Shown here piece after piece: positions 14,011-25,633 of a stretch of DNA of 64,000 nt. The number at the start of each line of letters is the position of its first letter. The first letter of the stretch is position 1. A program made the position numbers and the translations under genes. Origin of the DNA: Lanius collurio (Eukaryota; Chordata; Aves; Passeriformes; Laniidae); NCBI GenBank assembly GCA_020086605.1, contig JACBWW010000018.1:16004824-16068823 (forward strand). The letters run 5' to 3'. A model generated the notes under the pieces. The model saw nothing but the letters and a program-made list of their open reading frames with translations. It did not search any database and had not been told where the DNA came from.

Positions 14011-14182
14011 CTCATAAAAGTGCCTCAGCCCTTCTTTAGCAAAATGATATTCAAATGAAAGTTTGTAAAACTGTGTCACTGTGCCAAAAGCTATCCTTGT
14101 CAAACCCACTTGCTCAGCTTTTCTCATCTCTTCTCACGGGAGATCTTACTACACCAGATACACTGAATATCCTGCTTCCCAC
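14011..14182. repeat. Diverged dispersed repeat, copy 2
   Basis: This is the partner of 12981-13217 in direct orientation, with starts 1,030 bases apart. The best-matching block is at about 14070-14106. It is shorter than copy 1, apparently by an internal deletion or insertion difference. I do not recognise the family. Confidence 0.7.
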
Positions 14183-17100
14183 GGGGGTGGAAGTTATCAA
14201 GCTAGTGGACTGGCTGCCCTGGCAGCAGTCAGAGAGTTGTGTTTGTTCAGGATTTCCACTGAACACCTACAGTACTGCAAATCAGAGCTTGGATACACAA
14301 ATGTCCGAAGCTTGCTCACTGCCTTGATGTAACGAACTTTGAACAGAAATTGCTCATTTACAGGCTGAGTTAGACTCACATGAACTGAGTAACCAATGGA
14401 CAACAGGTAGAGTCAACAGAATTTGGAAGCTGTTGCAAAACTTGCTCATGTCTCCCTGTCTGTTCAGAATTCACCAGGTGGACAGTGGTCAATCTCTTTC
14501 AAGTCAAATGTGACTGTCAGTTTCTAGTTGTCCTGATAAGGTCAGAAATGATAACCTGAAACTGCTTGGTGTCCACACTGCTGCTGATTGGAGGTTGTAT
14601 TTTGAGTATTTCAGGATTGCTTGGCTTAACTGAAAGGGTGGTGTTTGGTAAATTCACTGTATGGTTCTGTAATAATGGCATCAAGCCTTTCTTTTCACAA
14701 GATGATGCTCTAGAGTCAGTTCTTAGAAAGGTTTTTGGGTCTTTCTAACAAAATAGAAAAATGTATTTATAATGCAGAGTTTAGTCTCTGTTATGCACTT
14801 CTGTACCTTTTCATGGACTTCCATGTCTGCTTTTTGTTCTCTCTCTTCTTCTAAGCTTGACAGCGTGCCTACTTACCTTTTGTGCCATCCTCTGGCACCT
14901 GCAGTTATCAGTGTCTCATATTGACCCAGGCAGAGTTCAGAGAGTTACTATTCTGCTCCTTGGCCAGCTCTGGTAGGGAATTGATGGTGACAAAAATCTG
15001 GATTACATGCTGACCCTCTGCTCTGCTCAGGCTCGCCTTTCTTTCAGTTTAGCTGCCGTGAAGTCTGACAGATTTGGAGTCCACCAACGTCACTGGCCAC
15101 TGGAAGGAACAAGCCTCTTCAGAGGCTCCCGTTCACTCTGAGTGCTTTTAAGGAGCTTCACTGTTTTTTCCTAGCCTGCAGCTTTCTGGAGATGGATCGT
15201 CTCCACTGCATAGCTCTTAACATTTCTAGGCCACAGCAGAGCGAAAGCTCACCAGGAAATCTTCTCAGTTACACGGCTTTTAATAGAAATCCTTGAGGTG
15301 GAACTGTCAAAAATCGGATCAGTTTCACTCTGCTGAAGCCTGGAAAGCCAGCAGAGAAGCTGGAGCTGTTTCAGCTGCTCGAGACAGCTCTGTATTAGTT
15401 TATCCCAAGTCCATGTTTGTGGGTCTCTGGATCTAGCTCTTCTGGTTGTTGCTATAACTTTTCTTAAATGAGAGCATACATTAATAGCAGAATAAACAGT
15501 ATAGTAACTGAAGAAGAGTGTTCTACTGGTATTGATCAAATTGGGCTTTATGGTTGCATTGATTGAGTACTACAGGCTGAAAAAGCTGCAGTTATTCTTT
15601 TGTTGTAAAGCTGAAGCCTGCAATGGAAGTTAATGTTGGGAAAGTTCCTTACACTGTTCTTCCCTAATAAGTTATCTTGACCCCCAAATGACTTTTTAAG
15701 TACTGGAAAAAAATAAATTACTTAGGCAATTAGGTAACAGGAATTAGATTAAGTTCAGCATATTACCATATGTTCCTGACTTCACCTATGTTTCTCCTTT
15801 GAGTTACAAGTTTAGGTCAAGTAAATGAGAGGGCATGGTACTGAGAGCAAATGGTGGGTGTGGAGATAAACAGAGTATGGTCATTGTTAGCAGCAAGATT
15901 TCCAGGATGAAGCAGATTAGGATTCATTCAGCTAACATATTTTCCATGGAATAGTAATATTAGACACACAGACTCTAGGAACAAATGCACATGCAGGAAG
16001 GAAGAACATTAAGTAAATAGGCAAAATACTCAATGTAATTGTTTTTGTAACATTTTAATTTTGCTTGCCATTAATGTAATAGAACTGTATTTCTGTAGAC
16101 AGCAACACCACCTGATTTTTTGTTGGTTTAATTCTGTTGCAATAAGGCTTCCAACCTCTATGCTGACTGACAGCTTCTCAAGGACATGAGAGGGCCAAGA
16201 TGTCTGCGTAGCCATGCTGTGGTTGTAGTAACCTTATGTGGCTACTGAGACAGCTGTGATCTGATCTGTTGGGCTAGATGGCAGCTTCCCAAAATTATGT
16301 TGATCTTTGCTGTGGATCAGACTTGGAGGGTTCTAAGGAAAAGTGACGCTCTTGTCTCATCATTCTGCCGTCTCCTCCATCCCTCCTTGTGGAGGTGGCT
16401 AAATGTAAGTAAATAATTACATGCTTGGCTGCCTTGTGTGTCTGAGGGAGCCAGCTGTACTTACCTCTTCACATTGCCTTTGCTCTACCACTGCAGATGC
16501 TTGTCTGTGCTCTACACATCTGTTATTAAACCTTTCCTCTCCCTCTCTGAGGGTCTCCTCCTGCCTGTGCATCTTCAAAAATCTTGATAATCATCTGAGT
16601 CTCCCAGTCCTCTCTTCAGCATGCCCTTGGGCAGGCAGGTGTGTGTACTCAGGTGTTAAGATGTGAACAGCTGTGCCTGGGTGAGTTTGCTTAAATGAGT
16701 ATTCAAAAATAAACATCTCAAAGGAGGTTGGTCCTGTTCATTAGACACACAGCTCTGCAATGAGACAACTCAGGAGTGCTGCATGGTTTGGAGCTGCTTT
16801 TCTTCTTACCTGCAGAGCCCTCTTCCATTGCACATAGGAGCTGTTAGGCTGATTTTGGACAGGATGCATGTGTTAAATTCCAAGGCTGTTGGCTTAGTAG
16901 TCTTGTTGCAGTGAAATACCTGTCTTTCCTCCATCATAGGTGGAAAGCTCTGTGTGTGGGGATATAAATACAGAGTACTGCTTTTTCCATGATTCTTTCC
17001 TAGATGACCCTATTATAGGTTGTTTAAAATTGATTTCAGTTTTGGATAGTACCTGGTACTAAGTGAAACAGCACTTTCCTTCTTCCCTATCTCTTGGTAG

Positions 17101-17698
17101 GTTTGTGTTCTGAAGAAAAAAGCTGTTCTGTGCCAAGAAACCATCAGTTGCAGAATATGAAGTGTCTTTGTACTTTCTTCTAAACAGCAACATTTTCTTC
17201 TTGTTATCCCTAAAAATTAAGATTGTAGCAGAGTAGTGTAAACCAAAGTAAATCTCTGGATATGCATGTATCACTTTTGGGTTGAAGGGAGTTTCATTTC
17301 CTAATGTCTATTGTGTGCTGATATAGACAGAATTCCAAAAACATATCCTTTGTTAGTGTGACACAGAGTCCTGGAGATATTTATAATAAATCGGTCTGTT
17401 TTTTACCACTTGTGTATTTGGTGCTAAAACACACTGAAAACTGCTCCTTGAAGCAGACAGCCGAGAACCTAAGTGGTGTTGTTTCATTAGTAAGTGGTTG
17501 GCTTTGCCACTTAAAGGTTTACAGCTATGTTGGTATCTGAGCACTGAGCTGTAGAACAGTATTTTCTGATGGGATTCTTAAATACTCCCATGCAGAGTAA
17601 CCCAGCTTCTCAAGTACGGTTGTTTTTTTTCTAGCTGAAGTAGGAAACATTGAACTATTTTCTTAAAAAACTTGGCCTTTTCCATCCAGGGAGGGAGA

Positions 17699-17713
17699 TT
17701 TTTTTTTTTTTTT
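17699..17713. repeat. Poly(T) run, 15 bases
   Basis: A run of 15 T is followed by CAG, resembling a polypyrimidine tract plus acceptor. The downstream sequence (TAAGTTG) is not open in any frame matching DIS3L2, so it is listed only as a simple repeat. Confidence 0.85.
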
Positions 17714-20700
17714 CAGTAAGTTGTGTTTGAGATCTGAAACTCTGATATATTTTCATTTGCAAGTGGATATTGCATCTTTAATTGTATTCTTTTTGGACAG
17801 AATTACAAATTTCCACAGTGACCAATGCAAAACTAGTGAAAATAATTTTGGATCTGTCATAACTAATCAGAATTCTAGTCTGATGATTTTTGGTCCACTT
17901 TGGCCACTTTTTAATGTGATGGTAATTGAATTGTAAAAGGAAATTTGGGGGGCTTTAAAAAAAAGCAATGTTTGACCTAGGAATGCCTGTCAGGCAAGTA
18001 TAAGTGTGTATTGAAGCTGCCTAAACTGATCTCTTACAGAGGGAGGCAAATTCCAAGTGTCCTGGATCCACTTCATTGGTAATAACATAACTAATTTGAG
18101 TTGCTTTTTGTGTCTAGTGCCTATTTTTTTTTTAAAGTAAAACTATTACAGTTTTGGTTTGTCAGATAATCGCTGAAAGGAAAACACTGAGATTATAATG
18201 CAGTTTCACTGGATCCTGGTTGCTGAAGTGTGTTTTCACTGTAAGATAAGCTTAAGAAGTACTGCCCAAGCTAACATAGTAAATCTTTCTCAGAAAACAT
18301 GTCTTTGCCTAGGGTGGAAATATTGAATGGTCATTGGATAACCACTGCAGTAAAGGGGTCAGAATAATTCATTTTTAGTTTGGCATAATGGAAGGAGTTT
18401 CTTCCCACCTTTCCTGTACAAAGTCCTGCTTCTCTCACAAGTTATAGCTCCTTTATGATTGCTTCCATGTCTCTGCCCCGTTGTGGGAGATGTTTGTATC
18501 TCCCAGCTCAGATTCTCTAGACCACCAGTCTCTAGTGGGGCCATGTTACCTCCCCTCTCTGCTCAGCTTCACTGGAGGGGAGGAGGAGGATGTGTGATGA
18601 AGGAGAGGGACTCTCAGAAGTGTATTCAGGGAACTCCAGTATCAGGCTCTCTTGGCAGGTTATTGCTGCTGTGACTGAAGTTCCTGTGCAGTAATTTGAC
18701 AATTGAGCCACGGGGACATTGGATCTGGGTAGCTGTTCCTTCTGAGCTGAAGGATTTGTTACAGGAATTCCTCATGACTGGTGCTCTGCTGCTGTAGACC
18801 CCTGAGCATTAGATGTAGCCCTGGTACCAACAGAATTTTGACTTCTCAAGGAGCAGTTACAAGCTATCGGGAAGTACACGTCTCTTAGCTCCAGGAGTAC
18901 AGAGTTCTTCTTCCCCATCCTTTGTTTCAGGAGCCCCCTTAGTAAACATGTGTGATGGCATTTAAAGTGCTGAAGTTGGTTTAAAAAGATGGGTAAGAAG
19001 TAGTAGGTGGCTGGGATTAGCTTCCTTTTTTCTTTCTGTTGATGGAATAGTTGTAGATCCCAGACTCTGCTTGCTGCAGTCTCTCATAATCCCATTTTTT
19101 TTGGGAGAGATGCTGAAGAAGATACTCTCCTGCCAGCCAAAGGCCCCTGGTTGATGTTGTCTGTGAAGGAAAGGGCAAGTTGTGTCATGTGCCACCGTGA
19201 GAATTTGGGTGCTTTCTGATATCTGTACTGGGCTTACATGGGGCTCATCTTCAGCAGCATGGGGGACAATGTCCCAGCCCTGAATGTTCTTCATTCCAGG
19301 CAAAGGAAGGCCTGGCCACCCATTTGCTGTGCTCCCTGTGACAGCTGCATCCTGGTGCTCCTGTGCTTTTGCATATGGGTATGTGTTGCTTTCCCAGGAC
19401 ATCACTGCTGGCTTCTTTTTGACAGAGAAAACTGCTTCAGTGAAAATTTCCAAGTGACTTTTTGGAGTGATGGGAGTTGGAAGGATATGAGGAAAAAAGG
19501 CAGTGCTAACAAGGACATGTTCCTCATGTGATTCCAGGTGCTTTTTTCATTCTTGCCTGCTGGACCTTGAGTCACTGCTGCTGTTCTGCTGTGCTGGGAA
19601 AGCAGCAACTGTGGCTTTTGCTTTTTTCCCCAAAAGATCTGGTTTTTCTTCCCACCAGTGTGTACTGTTCCTTGGAGAGAGTTCACTCCAGTAAAGCCCT
19701 GGGATTGTGGCAGGTGTGCCTGGAAGCATGGCCTTTGGAAGGCTCCCAACTTCCCCTTGTCCTCTGCCCCATCCAGTGTTTCTTTCTTCCAGATCATCCT
19801 GTCCTTTGCCCAGGCTATCTTTATGATCAACACACCATAAACTGTTAACTGATTGCTTGAAAATTTATAAGAAAATGAAATGGCTCCTGGCTTTCATTCT
19901 TTGCTAAGTGATTGCCTGATATGACCTTTAGCTGGCATAAACCTTAGAGGAGGTAAGCGAATGAAGTAACCTTGGTATCCCCCACTTTTTAAACTGGTTA
20001 CGATTATCCAAGCAATTTTTTCCCCCACCTTGTTTGTCACCATGAAACTCTGGGTTGTTTTATCCTTTAGTAATGCTGGTTTTGGCAAGTCTGAGTTCAT
20101 TTCAGTAGAATTAAATCAGAAATGGTTTTGCTGCTTCTATTATTGGTGCTTTTTTTAGGAAAGTAGAATTTTATTTAAACCTCTGAATACCTGTTCATTC
20201 TCCTCTCAGAATTGTTAGCAAGTCAATGAAGATAAAATAAAAATAAAGTCACTTAGCAAAAGTTCTCTGGGGGGAGGAAAAGCATATCAGAAGGCAAAGC
20301 TGAGGATAATTAGCAGCATATGAGAACCAGAGTTTGTCATTATAGCAAAGCTGTCATTGTCAAGTGGCTGCTGGGGTAACGTTGCCTGAAGGCAGCGCAG
20401 GCCCTCCATGGGGCACAGCCATCTGTGAACGTGTCCTGGTGACAGTGGGGCACAGCCAAACCCTCGGGGAAGCTGCTGCCCCACTGCCCCCCCCGGCTTC
20501 CTGAGCGCCAGTCCTGACACCCCGCACTGCTCTGCTGCAGCCGCCCCTCCATCCATCATGTCACCAGCAGCCTCGTCCAGGGACTCTGTGGGACAGATGG
20601 GCGTCATCTGGGGGCCAGGGTCTGCGTGTCACCGCAGCGTTCCTGCAGGCTTTCTCACATGGGTGAGCGCTGTTGGCCTCCTGGAGCACAGACCTCCACA

Positions 20701-21703
20701 AAATGTTGCTTTATCTCGTGTCTTCTAAGGGAAACAGTGACAGCTACGTCCCTTGAAACTTGCAGTCGGTGCCACGGTCTCTCCTTAGGAAAGCAAGATT
20801 TCTTTTGAACACTGAGCCTGATTTTAGCACATGTGCTCGAGATGGATGTGATTGCCATACAAATGGAAAAAGTCAGCCGTCTCCCATGAGCCCTCCAGAC
20901 AAGTGCATGTGGATGCTTCCATCCCAAAAATTCTGGCAGAGAGCAACCACAGGCTCTCAGTGGGGATGCAGCTCAAGGACAGCCCAGTCCCAGCTTTCTC
21001 CATGGCAAAGATCACTTTGGATGTTTGTAAGCGTTAAATGCCAGCCATCTGTTATAGCTACTTCCAAACTCACATACTTGAATATTTGAAAATTTCAAGC
21101 TAGAAATTAGTTCATACTCAATTTTAATATTATCAGTATCTGGTCCAGAGATCTCAAGGGAAGGGAGCTCTTGGTCATATGTAGTGGTTACTCCATAAGA
21201 CTTTTCATAAGCCTGGTCCACAGCTGAAGAAGGTCAGCTTAGTGTATATGACTTCAGTTTCAAAGATAAACATACATTTTATAACCCTTCATAATGTTTT
21301 TAAAGGAAATTGAATATTAAATGAATGTATGTAGTTAAAGGACTGCTTATGTAACATTAATGTCTTCAACTAAGAAATGCCACAAAATTCGTAGCCCTTA
21401 GTGTTTAATAAACAGAGCGTGTTTTCTGCCAGTTTGTCTATTATGACTGGTATAGTCCTACTTACACAGTTGGGGCTTATTTTGATATTTGTTGTTTTTC
21501 AGCACATTTTTATGGTAAGTGAACATGTATCTGCTGTCTGTTGTAGTCCAGAGAAAAAATAATTACTTTATGCAATTCTAACACCTGATAGATCTTTTTC
21601 TTTTCAAATAAGTCTGCACATTGTATTGTGGTCCAGAGCAAAGACCCAAGACAAATTTGTCATGGAAATGTGCTACAGTAACTGTCCTGTGTGTTTGATG
21701 CAG

Positions 21704-21810
21704 GGAAGGCTGCTGGGGTCACTGGTGTGCACAGAGCAAAGCAAGATGATGGACCCAAGGTCAGTGATCCCAGGCTCGTCCCAGATGAGTTTCTTCAAAG
21801 GACAGCCAAG
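21704..21810 (+). CDS. DIS3L2: DIS3L2 coding exon B: short variable linker exon
   Basis: This 107-base exon is easily missed because it is short and a longer but meaningless frame overlaps it. The acceptor CAG is at 21701-21703 and the donor GTAACT starts at 21811. Its first two bases complete the glycine codon split at the end of exon A (9480), and it ends on a codon boundary. The 35 complete codons begin KAAGVTGVHRAKQDDG and end PDEFLQRTAK, directly before [15 protein letters not shown] of the next exon. Vertebrate DIS3L2 has a segment of about this length here, ending in a similar leucine-glutamine-arginine then alanine-lysine stretch, while the first two thirds are poorly conserved. Phase fit on both sides and the matching end are the main support. 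It belongs to the presumed disordered CSD1-CSD2 linker. Confidence 0.88.
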
Positions 21811-23003
21811 GTAACTCCATGAAGAGTGACGAGTGAGCACGAGTGCACTCCCAAAGGCTGAAAGAGACCAGCCCTGGCCTCCCTGTAGCCTCCATCTGTT
21901 GATCTGTTTGAGTCTCATTCTCCATTTCAAAGAGAGTAATTGTCGGATCTGATAAAAATCAAGTGACTTGTTATTTTTACCAATTATCCTAGGTTAAATT
22001 CCCTTTGTTTGTCCTGCAAAATTACTTAGCAAGATTCTGGAAAAAGATTGGATACTAATATGAGTGTCAGGATATCCAAAGTTGTCAGAATTAATTCCTA
22101 CAGACTTTGGAAAGGCTGCTAGTACTGTTGATTCAAGATTTGAGTCAATCTCTGAGTGTTAAGAGACCAGAAAAGGGCTGCTGGGTCAGCCTGGGTCAGG
22201 TCTCTTCCACGTGTTGTGCTTTCCCTTGCAGCCTCTTATTCTGGTCCTGTTGTTGGCTGGGCTACTCTGGTCTCATCCAGTGTGGTAACTCCAGCACTCA
22301 GAGTCATGCAGAGGTGCAGCTCCTGAAACCTTCTGGAAGGACTCTCCTGTAGCTTAGGAAATCAGCTATAATGTTTCTGTTATCCAGTGATTTATTATGG
22401 TCTACGAAAATATAGCCTGGATGAACACCTCTCTGGAACAATTATTTAGTGATATTGTAATTTATTATTCTTTTCAAAGCCATCTTGTATAAAGGTAAAA
22501 TAACCCCTAACTTCAGAAAGCACAGAGGGAAGGAGAGAACTGCCAAATTCCCAACAGCACATCCTTTCCTGTGGTTAGTGTTGGATCCGCCAGTGGCACC
22601 GTTTTTGGACTGGCCTGTTCTGTGCTGACTGTTGAAATCACAGGCCGAGAATACAAATGAAAGATTTTACAGGAGTTGCTTGTATTTTGTGGCTAATTCC
22701 CTGCATTTGGAAGCATCTGCTTCTTGTCTGGTTTTGTTCTGTAATCAAGAAAATTGCTGTAGAGAGCTAGCACTTGGAAAGCACTTAGCTGTTCTATAGC
22801 CATGAGCAAGACGGAAAGGAAAATACATTGCAAGTAGGTACTCAGTTAAAAAATGCACACACACATATACACACACAGGGAAAACAAGATATAGACCTTG
22901 TGACTTTTCCAGATACTCTACTAAGCCTTTCTATATCCTTATTCTGCTAAAAGAAGTAAGTTTCTCTGAAGGTATTAACTCTAGAAACTTTTGCCTCTCC
23001 CAG
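21811..23003 (+). other. DIS3L2: Intron of DIS3L2, 1.2 kb
   Basis: This is the shortest intron in the window, running from GTAACT to a pyrimidine-rich acceptor (TTTTGCCTCTCCCAG). It contains a CA/TA simple repeat at 22856-22877 and otherwise nothing recognisable. Confidence 0.88.
22856..22877. repeat. CA/TA dinucleotide repeat
   Basis: A short interrupted CA repeat (two CA blocks around TATA) lies about 125 bases upstream of the next acceptor. Such CA repeats can be polymorphic. No further evidence of function is visible. Confidence 0.9.
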
Positions 23004-23251
23004 GTGGTCTATATTTTGGAAAAAAAGCATTCTCGAGCAGCTACAGGTTTCATCAAACTTCTGGCTGACAGGAACAGTGAACTCTTCAAGAGGTGTGCCA
23101 TGTTCTCACCTGTGGACCACAGAGTGCCCAGAGTCTATGTGCCCTTGGCTGATTGCCCTCCAGACTTTGTGACCAAGCCTGAGGCCTATTCACAGATGCT
23201 CTTCATCTGTCGCATTGTGGACTGGAAAGAAGACAGCAACTTTGCATCGGG
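23004..23251 (+). CDS. DIS3L2: DIS3L2 coding exon C: second cold-shock domain
   Basis: This exon has 248 bases, with acceptor CCCAG at 22999-23003 and donor GTATGT from 23252. It starts in phase 0 and ends two bases into a glycine codon. The product begins [16 protein letters not shown], continues through [18 protein letters not shown] and ends [15 protein letters not shown]. This is the highly conserved core of the second cold-shock (OB-fold) domain of DIS3L2, which with CSD1 and S1 forms the RNA entry funnel above the RNB catalytic domain. The identity with vertebrate DIS3L2 is much higher than with DIS3 or DIS3L1, which also carry an N-terminal PIN domain or PIN remnant not relevant here. 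DIS3L2 works in the cytoplasm, outside the exosome, on 3'-oligouridylated RNAs such as pre-let-7. Confidence 0.97.
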
Positions 23252-25621
23252 GTATGTGGCTGCCTTCAGAAGTAGAGATGACTGAGATTTTTAGTTGGAA
23301 TTCTTGGTTTCACTTAATTTGTTACAAACAGTAGAGACAGAAATCTGTTAACAAGCTGCTTGTCTCGTGACCCTCTGGTGGATAAATAATGTTGAGATGA
23401 AGGACAACTCATTGCTAGTTAATCTCAGAAATGTTAGTTTCTTCAAGCACTTGTTGCAGTGTGCTGGTGCATCCCAGCATTGATGAGTGCATGGTCTAGG
23501 GGGAACACGTGCTCAGCCTGACCAGCACAAGCACCATGGGGTGCTGGCAGCCTTCCTGTCTTTCCTCCCTGTGTGGAAGGGTAGTACACAGTGTGCAGAC
23601 ATTTCACTTGTGCCAGTGGCTGTGAGGCTCATTTTTAGTTTTTATGCCTTTACTGGTAAGAATTAGAAAAAAGTCACAGATTGTTGTGGTTTTAAAGTTT
23701 CATTGGTTCAAGGAGGAATAGTTGAAATCAAGAGAAGATTCATTGCCTCCGGAAGCATGTGAGAAGGGTGTTGCATTGTGTGTGTTTCATCAGGCACTGT
23801 AAAGTCATCACTGTTCAGAGTTCAAATTGCTGGCACTGCTGTGAAGAAGATTTTAAGCCAGTGCTACACAAGTGGCCTGTACTGGGCGGGATCCAGATTT
23901 GCAAGTTCATTTTGTGTCTCCATCAAGAACACAGTAGTTTTCAGCATTTTTACTCTTTTCTTTGGAGCAGCTGTAGTGTGCCAACCTCCCACCTGGAGTG
24001 GCCACACTTCTATTGAATGTTTCTATTGAATAGGTCTCAGTGAGAAATGGAGGATGTTGATCAATCTATTCAGTTGTCTTGGAAATGCTTAGTAGTCCTG
24101 GCTTAGTTGGCAGTCAGAGTAGGGAACTCTCACCTGTGACAATACTGTGGTCAGATTTTACAGGTGATGGGGATCTGGATGTAATTTGGAGCATGTGCAG
24201 TAGTGGGAGTTGTTCATAAAGCCCAGCTCTTCTCTTCCTTTGTAAAGCAGTCCTGATGGGGTAGCACAGCTGATGTACAGTATCAGCACTGCAGGTTTGG
24301 GAGTCCTCAGCTGAAACTGCTGGTAAAGCTTAAAACTTAGAGAAAACTCTTTTAAGAGCACGTGTGTTGGCACAGATCTATCAGCTGTAGAACTAAAAGT
24401 AAACTAAGCTGAAGTCCCCATTTCACAGAGTTTATCAATTGTAGCTGTTTTGTGTGCCCCGTAATAGCAAGTTTCATGTATACTTCTTGAGAGCCACGTG
24501 AGCCATGAAGTCACTCAGTGTTTCCTAGATAAACTGCAGTGCATGAACTGTAGTGGCCTCCCTTTGAGCCCCACTTAACTAGGGTCTGGCTGTGCTGTGA
24601 ACTTCACTGTGAATAAGTTTCTTATTGGCAGAGATTTTCTTTGTCTTCTTTGACTCCAGCTGAGAAAAGACTGGAGGGTGGTTGTACTGCTTGGCTTCTT
24701 GTCATGAACAAGCCCTCTTTTCAGCAGAAACAGGGGAAATTAGGAGAATGGGCTAAAATCTTTTTTATTGGCTGATGTGTGTGTCTTTAATCTGTGCTTC
24801 TGACAATATTGGATATTCTCATCTGTCTGGTTTGATTGTTTCCAAGATGTAAAGGATGCTGTCAGGAAAGAAAAAAATGTCCATGATTGTCTTCATACGT
24901 AGTTGTTTCCTCTGGGAGTTGGTTGCATTTCACCAAGTGCCTTGGGGAGATGGGACCTTGGTGACCTCTTTTGTTTTTAGCCATAAATAATGCTTGTTTA
25001 AACACTGAAAGACAAGGAAACCTCTTGAAGGTCCCAAAAGATTCTGCTTGCTTTTGGGCTCGTTTATAAGTCATGTTGCCTTGTTTATAACAAGCTGTGT
25101 TGCTGGTCATGGACCCCCTGAAGGAGAGAGGAGCAGGTGATCTGCAGCTCTTTACATGCTTTGTTTTCTGAACTTTTTTTGTGCATCCCTTAGTTCTGCC
25201 CACAAAGCTCTTGATACGCCTTTGGCACCACCACCATGGTTTTGAAGGTGTCTGGACAAAGGGCCTGTTGGTCATTGTCCTGCACTGTCTTCTGGAAGTG
25301 TGACAAGGGCAACTCCCTCCAGAGTTGGCAGTCATGTCCCCTGGATGTCTTGGGTGTTTCTAGATACTCTCCATCCCGCAGCTAAACTCTCCCAGACTGG
25401 TCATGCACCTACCTCAGATTTCGTTTTCCCTCTGGAAGTTCAGTGCCAGCTTTCCAAGCATGGTTAATGACACAGATTGGTCTGTAGCTGGAGAAGTGGG
25501 ATGTCTTTTCCAAGAGTTTGGTGGTGGCATTGACCACCCAGGGGGGCCACCTGGACAAGGGCAACCTGAGAGTCCCTGGAGGTCCCCTTGGGGAGGGGGG
25601 GTGTGTTTCTGTGTCATGATT

Positions 25622-25633
25622 GCCACCTGGTGG
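25622..25633 (-). promoter_or_regulatory. Candidate CTCF-binding core motif
   Basis: The reverse strand reads CCACCAGGTGGC, which fits the published CTCF core consensus CCASYAGRKGGC at every position. The next base (A) also fits, but the following base does not. It sits in a locally GC-rich part of the intron. A 12-base degenerate match can arise by chance, so occupancy is unproven. Confidence 0.4.

Larger units (their letters stand above)
9481..21703 (+). other. DIS3L2: Intron of DIS3L2, 12.2 kb
   Basis: The intron runs from the donor GTGAGT to the acceptor CAG at 21701-21703. It holds a TATG/CATA simple repeat with hairpin potential near 12111-12160, a diverged direct repeat pair (12981-13217 and 14011-14182), and a run of 15 T at 17699-17713. 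The 20340-20640 stretch is locally GC-rich. No other exon is needed or found: the frame of exon A continues directly into the exon at 21704. Open frames here, including a 163-codon one on the minus strand at 18962-19453, show no recognisable domain. Confidence 0.88.

Noticed and set aside
17699..17716. Poly(T) plus CAG as a splice acceptor of an extra exon
   Set aside because: No DIS3L2-like frame follows and the exons on either side already join in phase.
18962..19453. 163-codon open frame on the minus strand
   Set aside because: Overlapped by several other open frames on both strands, as in stop-poor noncoding DNA; no family resemblance.
20340..20640. GC-rich stretch as a possible CpG island or alternative promoter
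   Set aside because: CpG dinucleotides are few and the GC-rich part is too short; no first exon or promoter element is evident.
24862..25335. 157-codon Lys/Arg-rich frame on the minus strand
   Set aside because: Considered as a retroelement remnant, but no conserved reverse transcriptase, integrase or gag-like motif is visible.
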